Assembly: GCA_947382445.1 (NCBI GenBank)
Contig: CANCZH010000091.1
Location: 1-5,891, forward strand
DNA from: an uncultured Clostridium sp.
GTDB taxonomy: Bacteria > Bacillota_A > Clostridia > TANB77 > CAG-508
Length of the DNA: 5,891 nucleotides
Direction: 5' to 3'
The notes beneath the pieces were generated by a model. The model saw only the letters and a program-made list of their open reading frames with translations, was not told the DNA's origin and searched no databases. Below, one piece after another: positions 1 to 5,891 of the stretch; position 1 is the first letter of the stretch, and each line of letters starts with the position of its first letter. Position numbers and translations under genes: made by a program.

Positions 1-180
1 TCTAAAGTAGGATCAAATATTAGAGGTGTTCTTGGTCTTCCAGACGCAGTTGTTGGACAACCAGGTCATGCAGCTCATATAAACTATTTTCAAAATAGTA
101 AAGGTGAAGGATATTGGGGGATTGACAATGATGTTAGTGGATGGGCATACACAGGATCAACAATACTTTTAGGATGGTCA
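1..180 (+). other. C-terminal part of a transglutaminase-like (papain-fold) domain
   Basis: Residues 1-60 read like the second half of a transglutaminase-like core: a G-L-P-x-x-V-V segment (12-18), GHAA with His23 (His26 follows), and GYW-IDND with Asp42 and Asp44, then VSGW. In this superfamily the order is Cys, then 'GIPARVV', then His in a 'HAW' context, then Asp in a 'VDPT' context. The spacing here would put the catalytic Cys a few residues upstream of the window, so the triad cannot be confirmed. Family members act as cysteine peptidases, transglutaminases or isopeptide-processing enzymes, and some are inactive. The substrate is unknown. The assignment rests on remembered motif order, not on a profile search. 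Confidence 0.5.
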
Positions 181-3100
181 ACAGCTCCTTATGCTAGTGG
201 ATATACTGGAACATATATACAAATTGCACAAGAAGTTATTAATCATGAAGATACATATAAACAAAGTCAAATGTTTGTATATCTTGCGGATTCATATACA
301 GATTTAACAAAAAAAGAAGAAGCATATAGAAAAGCATTGGAAATTCAGCCATTGAACTTAAATGCGTGGTATGGATTGATATTAACATATAATTCATCTG
401 ATAGTAAAACAGAAGAACAATATTATGAACTTGCAGAAGAAATAGCAAATAGTTTAAAATATTATCCTTTACCAATGTATCAAATGACTAATCAAATCAA
501 ACCTAAACTAACAAGTATAGGAACTTCTTATAAATTTACATTACTACAAACAAGAGTTTTAAAGGAAGCAAGTGTTTTACCAAATAGTTCAACAGAAGTA
601 TTACAACCAAGTATTACAAGATTAATGGGAAATTTCTTGTTAGGGCAAATGGATACATCTATCGCAACATTCTCATTTGATGGAGAAGATGCAGGAAAAA
701 TAGTATTATCAAGTCGTTATGATGGAAATGGTATACGTTGGGATTATAGTTTAGATGGTAAGAATACATGGAATGAAGTATCATTTACAGCAGATGAAGA
801 GCATAAATTACAACTAACTGAGGAAGAAATAAATTCTATTACATCTGAAAATGATATATATGTTCATATTGTTGGTGTAAATTATTCTGAAGAAAATTTA
901 TACAAAATAGATATATTAGAATCAGCTGGACTTCCAAGCATTTTATATGCCAACGACTTAGAAAATAAACTTATGGGTGCAATACCTACTATGCAATGGA
1001 AATTAAATGAGAATGATGAATGGACATATTATAAAGAGTATGAACCAGATTTAACAGGAAATAGAGATATAATTGTAAAAGCTGGTGCTACAGGAGTGCA
1101 TTTAGCATCAAATAATAGTGTCACATATCATTTTACAGAGGATAATGAATCAAGTACAAGAAAATATATACCAATTTCTCATTTATCTGTTCATAGCGCA
1201 TCATCAGCAGCTACAGCTCAAGGAAGAGATGCAGTAAATGCAATTGATGGCAATATTAATACAAATTGGCATTCTGCATGGGATGGAAGTGATAGGGTTA
1301 AAACAATAGTTATTAAACTAGATGAACCTAAAAATTTAACTGCCTTAGAATTTTTCCCAGTAGCTGGTGGAAATGGTAAAATTGTAAATGCAGTAATCTC
1401 TGTAAGTATGGATGGAGAAAATTGGACAGAAGTTGTATCACAGACCAACTGGACATATAGAAATAGTAATGATATTACTCCAAAGAGTGTAGACTTTGAA
1501 CCAACTAGAGGACAATATATAAAAATAGTTGGAAAAGTGACACAAGCTGCCTCATCTAGTATGAGTTTTATTGCAGTAAGCATGTTTAATTTTTATGAAG
1601 ATGTAAGTGCTAAACTTGTAGCAGAATTTTCATTTGATGGAAATAATGCAGGAAGAATATCATTATTTGATGAATATAAAACTAGAAATTGGAAATATAG
1701 TATAGATGGTGGTGTTACTTGGAAAACAACAAGTGCAGATAATCATCAATTAACACCTGAAGAAATAGAGCAAATAACAGAAGAAAATAAAATAAAAATA
1801 CTTTTTGATGGAGATGAGACACAATATAGACTTAACATTAAAAAAGGAATTGCTCCTCAAAGGGCACAATATGTAAATGATTTAGAAAATAGATTAATTG
1901 GTATTAGTAATACTGATACACTTGAGTGGAAAATAGATAATGGTAAATGGACTTCATTTGAGGAAAATGAACCTATTGTTACAGAAAGTAGAACACTTTA
2001 TGTTAGAACAAAAGCAACTGGAATTAATACAGCAAGCGATAGTGTTGAATATAACTTTACAGAAGATAGTCAACCAAATACAGCTAAATATATACCAGTA
2101 AAACATTTATCTATTCATAGTTATTCTACTCAATCAATAGATTCTAAAAGACCATATTATGCTCCAAATGTAATTGATGCAAATATTAATACATTGTGGC
2201 ATACAGATTTTAGATATGATGTTAGACAGCAAGAAATTAAACCATTTATTTGTATAAAACTAGATGAAGCTAGATATATTTCGGCTTTAGAATTTATTCA
2301 AAAAAAATATAGACCAGATGATCCAGATTATATAAAAAATGCAAGAGTATATGTAAGTATGGATGCACAAGAATGGACTCAGGTAGGAACAATAGAGAAT
2401 TGTCCACAAGATACACAGCTAAGAAGAATAGAATTTAGTGAAAGTGTAAAAGGACAATATGTAAAACTTGAAATGGATACATATGGTATTTTTGCATCTG
2501 TTGCAATGATAAACTTATATGAAGATAGGACTAAAATTGAAGCAGTAAAACCAACAGCTGAAATCGAATATAGCACAGAAGAATTAACAAATAAAGATGT
2601 AGTAGCAAAATTGGTTAATGCAAGCACAAATATAGAAATTACCAATAATGATGGAAATGAGTATACATTTACAGAAAATGGAAGTTTTACATTTAAATTT
2701 GTAGATGAATATGGTAACAAGGGAGAAGCAACAGCCAATGTCGATTGGATAGATAAAGATGTCCCAACTGCAGAAATTGAATATAGCACAACAGAAAATA
2801 CAATAGAGCCTGTAACTGTAATTTTAAAACCAAGTGAAGAGATAGAAATTCTAAATGAAAACTTAGATTATACAGAAAATGAAGATGGAAGCTATTCTAT
2901 TGTATTTGATAGGAACACAACATATACATTTGAATTTAAAGATAAAGCAGGAAATATAGGAGCAGCAGAGGCTAGTATAGACTGGATAAAAGATCCAACA
3001 ACTGTAAAAGTCACTTATGATATAACAAGTCTTACAAATAAGGATGTAACAGCTACAATAGAATCTGAAAATGCTAGAATTACTATAGACAATAATAATG

Positions 3101-5891
3101 GAAGTAATAGTTATACATTCACTCAAAATGGAACATTCACTTTTGACTTTACAGATGAATATGGAATTTCTAGAAGTAAAACAGTAAAAGTAGATTGGAT
3201 AGATAAAACGTTACCAACAGCACAAGTGTCTTATAGTACAACGCAAAATACTTTAAATCCTGTAACAGTAACTTTAACTCCAAGTGAAAAGATAACTATT
3301 CTAAATGAAGGTTTAGAATATACTAAAAATGAAGATGGAACTTATGATATTGTATATAAAAACAATGGAACGTATACAATAAAATTTGTAGATGATGCAG
3401 GAAACTGCGGACAGGCAATAGCAACTATTGATTGTATAAGAGAAAAAACAAAAGCAAGTCTTTCATATAGTACTAAAGAGCTTACTAATCAAGATGTAGT
3501 TGTTACTTTATCAGCAAATAATAAAATAACTGTAGATAATAATAATGGAAGCAATGAATATATATTTACAAAAAATGGAAGCTTTACATTTGAATATACA
3601 GGAGAGTTTGGGGTAAAAGGAGAAGTAACGGCAACTGTAGATTGGATAGATAAAGATGTTCCAATAGGGGAAATCGAATATAATATAACAGAAAGTACAG
3701 CAAATCCTGTAAGAGCTACTTTAAAAACAAATGAAGAAGTTGAAATTTTAAATAATAATGGAAACGAATATACATTTACAGAAAATGGAAGCTTTAAATT
3801 TGAATTTGTAGATAAAGCTGGAAATAAAGGAGAAGCAACAGCTACTGTTAGTTGGATAAATAAAATACCAGGTCTTGATTTAATCTATAGTACAACTGAG
3901 ATGACAAACCAAGATGTAGAGGTTACATTAGTAACAATAAATGATGTAAATATAGAAATTACAAATAATAATGGTAATAATAAATATGTATTTACAGAAA
4001 ATAAGTCATTTACATTTGAATATGTAGATGAATTTGGAGTAAAAGGAAGTATAACTGCTACTGTAGACTGGATAAATAAAACTATTCCTACAGTGGAGGT
4101 AACATACAATACTAAAAAGTTAACAAATAAAAATGTAATAGCAACACTAAAATTTAGCGAAGAAATTACAATATTAAATGAAAATTTAGAAGTTACAAAA
4201 AATGAAGATGGAACTTATACAATAGTATTTGAAAAGAATACAAATCTTCTATTAGAATTTAAAGATAAAGTTGGAAACAAAGGACAAAAGAGTATAAATG
4301 TTGACTGGATAGATAAAGAATTGCCAACAGCAACTTTTGAATTTAGTACACAAGATATTACTATAGCTCCTGTAACAGTAACTTTAAAACCAAATAAAAA
4401 GGTTAAAATATTAAATAATAATGGAAGTGATACATATACATTAGATAAAAATGGAGAGTTTACATTTGAATTTGAAGATGAAGCCGGAAATAGAAATTCA
4501 GCAACCGCTAAAGTAACATGGATAAGAGAAGCACCAAGGCTTAAACTTGTATATAGCACACAAAAACTTACAAATGAAGATGTAACTGTAACATTAGTAG
4601 CAGATCTTGAAACACCTGTTAATATCGTAAATAATAATGGAAGCAACCAATATACATTTAAGAAAAATGAAAGCTTTAAATTTGATTACATAGATGAATA
4701 TGGTATTGCTGGAAGTATTACTGCAACAGTTGATTGGATAGATAAAACTCCACCAACAGCTACAGTTGAATATGATATTATTACTGCTACTAAAGAAAAT
4801 GTAATAGCAACAATTAAATTTGATAAAAAAGTTAAAGCGTTAACAGAAGATGCATATTTAGTAGAATATGAAAATAACGTATTTAAATTAAGATTTGAAT
4901 ATAATTCTAAACGTGTAATTGAATTTGAAGATGAAGCTGGAAATAGAGTTAGTGGAACATTAAATGTTGATTGGATAGATAAAACTATACCAACTGCAGA
5001 GGTTTCATACATAACAACAGAAACTACAAATGAAGATGTAGAAGTAATAATTACATTTAGTGAAGATGTTATAATATTAAATCAAGATTTAGACATAGTA
5101 AATATAGAAAACGTAGGAAACAATGAAATCTTTACAATCAAATTTAATGAAAATGGAGAACATATAATTGAATTTGTAGATAAAGTTGGAAACAGAAATT
5201 CTTTAACTGTAAGTATAAACAATATAGATAAAGATATACCAACAGCAGAGATTTCATATAGTACAACAGAAACTACAAATAAAGATGTAATTGCAACAGT
5301 AAAATTTAATGAAGAAGTAGAAATATTAACAGAAGGTCTAGAAATAGAAGAGAAAGGAAATAATACTTACGAGTTAAAAGTTGCACAAAATGGAGAATAT
5401 ATAATTGAATTTATAGATAAAGCTGGAAACCAAGGTACAATAACTGTTAAGGTAGATAATATAGATAAAGATGTACCAACAGCAAAAGTTTCATATAGTA
5501 CAACAGAAATTACAAATAAAGATGTACTAGCAACAATAATATTTGATGAAGATATTGAGATATTAACTGAAAATGTAAATATCAAGAAAATCGATAATAG
5601 TACTTATGAAGTTAGGTTTGAAGATAATGATGAAATAGAACTTGAGTTTAAAGATAAAGCTGGAAATGTAGGAAAGGCTACAATAAAAGTTGATTGGATT
5701 CAAATTTTACCAAATATTAATATATCTTATGATATAACAACTCAAACTAAAGAAAACGTTACTGTAACAATAACAGCAGACGATGCAATCACAATTACAA
5801 ATAATGATGGTAAAAATACTTATACATTTAATGAAAATGGAGAATTTATATTTGAATATATAGATAAATATGGTAATGAAGGAAAAGTAAT
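1..5891 (+). CDS. Giant multidomain surface protein with discoidin and Ig-like repeats, partial at both ends
   Basis: Frame 1 is open for all 1,963 codons; the start, signal peptide and C-terminal anchor are outside the window. Domains in order by window residue: transglutaminase-like core end (1-60), TPR-like helices (80-160), linker (161-220), beta module plus F5/8 type C domain (221-534), a second copy of that pair (540-842), then Ig-like repeats (851-1963). Composition is rich in Asn, Glu, Lys, Thr and Ile, with only four cysteines (751, 801, 1136, 1145), as is common in exported Gram-positive proteins. All Trp codons are TGG, so the standard code fits. The layout is inferred to be a cell-surface or secreted protein that presents an enzyme-like head and putative carbohydrate-binding domains on a long stalk. 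Export and anchoring cannot be verified here. The reading frame is certain; the biological role is not. No exact family name is recognised for the whole protein. Confidence 0.95.
238..480 (+). other. TPR-like helical segment
   Basis: Residues 80-160 lack the beta-strand alternation seen downstream and look helical. A TPR-like unit spans about residues 91-119: a 'LADSY' helix A, then 'AYRKALEIQPLNLNAW', which matches the TPR helix B and turn consensus (A-x-x-Y-x-K-A-L-x-x-x-P-x-N). A second, degenerate unit may cover 122-156 (WYGL...YYELAEEIANSLKYYP). It directly follows the transglutaminase-like core and could pack against it or bind a partner. One clear unit is fewer than the usual three or more in a working TPR superhelix, so this may be a small helical appendage of the enzyme domain. 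Confidence 0.5.
481..660 (+). other. Unassigned linker between the helical head and the first beta module
   Basis: Residues 161-220 have no motif I recognise. They include polar stretches (e.g. the Asn-Ser-Ser around 195-197) and a probable helix near 181-190 and another at 203-216 (ITRLMGNFLLGQMD). It probably joins the N-terminal head to the duplicated binding region, or finishes the helical domain. Confidence 0.4.
661..1167 (+). other. Beta-rich module, copy 1 (FSFDG / NDLENKL type)
   Basis: Residues 221-389 form two parts. The first (about 221-305) holds 'FSFDGEDAGKI', then 'WDYSLDGKNTW' and a Glu-rich 'LTEEEINSI' helix; the YSxDGxxTW motif is common in bacterial surface beta-sandwiches. 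The second (about 310-383) holds 'YANDLENKLMG', a Trp-rich stretch, 'PDLTG...IIVKAGATG' and 'YHFTED'. This second part resembles the small beta modules described as DUF4073-like, but that name is from memory. It immediately precedes an F5/8 type C domain and is duplicated as a unit with it (copy 2 at residues 540-697). Likely an extracellular spacer or binding module with no evident catalytic residues. Confidence 0.55.
1168..1602 (+). other. F5/8 type C (discoidin, CBM32-like) domain, copy 1
   Basis: Residues 390-534, about 145 long, the usual size for this beta-sandwich family. Landmarks in order: 'HLSVHSAS' (394-401), the hallmark 'AIDGNINTNWHS' (414-425), 'IVIKLDEPKNLTALEFFP' (436-453), 'VSMDGENWTEV' (468-478), and the closing 'RGQYIKIVG...' strand (503 onward), ending 'FNFYED'. 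The D-G-N-x-x-T-x-W loop normally supplies the calcium-binding and structural site, and it is intact here. Family members in gut Firmicutes often bind galactose- or GlcNAc-containing glycans, but ligand specificity sits in variable loops and cannot be read from the sequence. Confidence 0.88.
1615..2091 (+). other. Beta-rich module, copy 2
   Basis: Residues 539-697 repeat the order of copy 1: 'EFSFDGNNAGRI' (542-553), 'WKYSIDGGVTW' (564-574), 'QLTPEEIEQI' (583-592), 'YVNDLENRLIG' (624-634), a Trp-containing strand, 'LYVRTKATG' (666-674), then 'YNFTED' (684-689) leading into 'KYIPVKHLS'. Copy 1 has matching landmarks at the same relative positions, so this is a tandem duplication of module plus F5/8 domain. 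The two copies have clearly diverged at most other positions, which suggests an old duplication. Confidence 0.55.
2092..2526 (+). other. F5/8 type C (discoidin, CBM32-like) domain, copy 2
   Basis: Residues 698-842, 145 long. It aligns with copy 1: 'HLSIHSYS' (702-709), 'VIDANINTLWHT' (724-735), 'ICIKLDEARYISALEF' (750-765), 'VSMDAQEWTQV' (785-795), 'KGQYVKLEM' (817-825), and a closing 'INLYED'. Two changes stand out. The D-G-N of the hallmark loop is D-A-N (Ala727), and likewise 'MDGENW' is 'MDAQEW'. It also has two cysteines (751 and 801) where copy 1 has none. The fold call is firm; a ligand preference different from copy 1 is an inference. Confidence 0.85.
5221..5289 (+). repeat. Direct DNA repeat, copy a (R12/R13 junction)
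   Basis: These 69 bases encode the 'NIDKDIPTAEISYSTTETTNKDV' boundary and match bases 5458-5526 at 64 of 69 positions by hand count. The offset is 237 bases, exactly one 79-residue repeat. It is the closest match I noticed at the DNA level in the array. Confidence 0.8.
5458..5526 (+). repeat. Direct DNA repeat, copy b (R13/R14 junction)
   Basis: Partner of bases 5221-5289, with five mismatches over 69 bases. Together the pair brackets repeat R13, so unequal crossing-over between them would delete or duplicate one complete in-frame Ig-like unit. Confidence 0.8.

Larger units (their letters stand above)
2551..5891 (+). repeat. Array of 15 Ig-like repeats (last one partial)
   Basis: Each unit begins near P-T-A-x-[IV]-x-Y-S-T and ends with D-x-A-G-N or E-[YF]-G, a short strand and a D-W-I-D-K linker. 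This pattern is typical of bacterial Ig-like surface stalks. Starts by base, with length in residues: R1 2551 (71), R2 2764 (77), R3 2995 (73), R4 3214 (78), R5 3448 (71), R6 3661 (69), R7 3868 (73), R8 4087 (79), R9 4324 (70), R10 4534 (73), R11 4753 (79), R12 4990 (83), R13 5239 (79), R14 5476 (78), R15 5710 (cut by the window end). Class I (R1, 3, 5, 7, 10, 15) has 'TNxDV' (TKEN in R15) and E/K-[YF]-G. Class IIa (R2, 4, 6, 9) has 'PV(T/R)xxL' and AGN. Class IIb (R8, 11-14) has a V-x-[AV]-[TI]-[ILV]-x-F segment and AGN/VGN. Likely role: an elongated stalk or adhesive region. The exact Pfam family is not assigned. Confidence 0.88.

Noticed and set aside
239..475. Minus-strand open frame of 78 codons
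   Set aside because: It lies opposite the TPR-like segment of the + strand gene, is Leu/Tyr-rich as expected from reverse-reading AT-rich codons, and has no recognisable domain.
1218..1583. Minus-strand open frame of 121 codons
   Set aside because: It is antisense to the first F5/8 domain, whose family motifs are clear on the + strand. The antisense product has no coherent motif.
2379..2789. Minus-strand open frame of 136 codons with a hydrophobic, repeat-like product
   Set aside because: Its 'VGTSLSIQSTLAVA' segment is the reverse complement of the DWIDK-PTA linker of the Ig-like repeats. The same string recurs wherever the linker recurs, so it is a shadow.
2863..3126. Minus-strand open frame of 87 codons, rich in Cys and Ile
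   Set aside because: It is antisense to repeats R2-R3. The Cys content comes from reverse reading of Asn/Thr/Lys-type codons; it has no family match that I recognise.
3885..5585. Four further minus-strand frames (3885-4109, 4215-4646, 4686-5012, 5367-5585) resembling a family of small membrane proteins
   Set aside because: They resemble each other only because the + strand repeats do. Each carries the same 'SIQST' or related linker shadow, and the + strand repeats show protein-level conservation.
2551..5891. CRISPR-like or satellite array
   Set aside because: Units are 69-83 codons long, diverged in DNA, in frame and conserved at protein level. There are no short identical repeats with unique spacers.
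1..5891. Promoter, ribosome binding site, terminator or RNA gene
   Set aside because: The frame is open across the whole window, so there is no intergenic space. A-rich or GGAG-like strings are codons, and I saw no strong GC-rich hairpin followed by a T run.
1..5891. Mycoplasma-type genetic code (TGA as Trp)
   Set aside because: Every Trp codon in the frame is TGG and no in-frame TGA occurs, so the standard code explains the gene fully.

Overview
The whole 5,891-base window lies inside one very large protein-coding gene on the + strand. Frame 1 stays open from the first base to the last: 1,963 codons with no stop, and neither the start nor the stop codon is in view. The DNA is AT-rich (about 40% GC in the first line, about 25% in parts of the repeat array), prefers AGA and ATA codons, and writes every tryptophan as TGG. 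This suggests a low-GC Firmicute, probably a gut Clostridia-like or related uncultured bacterium using the standard code for Trp rather than the Mycoplasma code. The organism cannot be named from the sequence.

The product looks like a mosaic extracellular or surface protein. From the N-terminal side, with residues numbered from window base 1: (1) residues 1-60 resemble the end of a transglutaminase-like (papain-fold) core, with a GHAA histidine and an IDND aspartate; its cysteine would lie just upstream of the window. (2) Residues 80-160 are a short TPR-like helical segment. (3) Residues 221-842 are a tandem duplication, each copy holding a beta-rich 'FSFDG...YSxDGxxTW / NDLENxLxG' module followed by an F5/8 type C (discoidin, CBM32-like) domain. 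(4) Residues 851-1963 are an array of 14 complete Ig-like repeats of 69-83 residues plus a partial fifteenth, which runs off the end of the window.

A plausible architecture is an N-terminal enzyme-like head, two putative sugar- or surface-binding domains, and a long Ig-like stalk leading to an unseen C-terminal anchor. The function of the head and its substrate are not shown by the sequence. The most notable internal structure is the order of the stalk repeats. They fall into three sequence subclasses arranged as I-IIa-I-IIa-I-IIa-I-IIb-IIa-I-IIb-IIb-IIb-IIb-I. Every IIa repeat is followed by a class I repeat, and every class I repeat is preceded by an atypical linker.

There is no intergenic space, so no promoter, ribosome binding site, terminator, RNA gene, CRISPR array or insertion sequence is supported. 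The minus-strand open frames are shadows of this gene.
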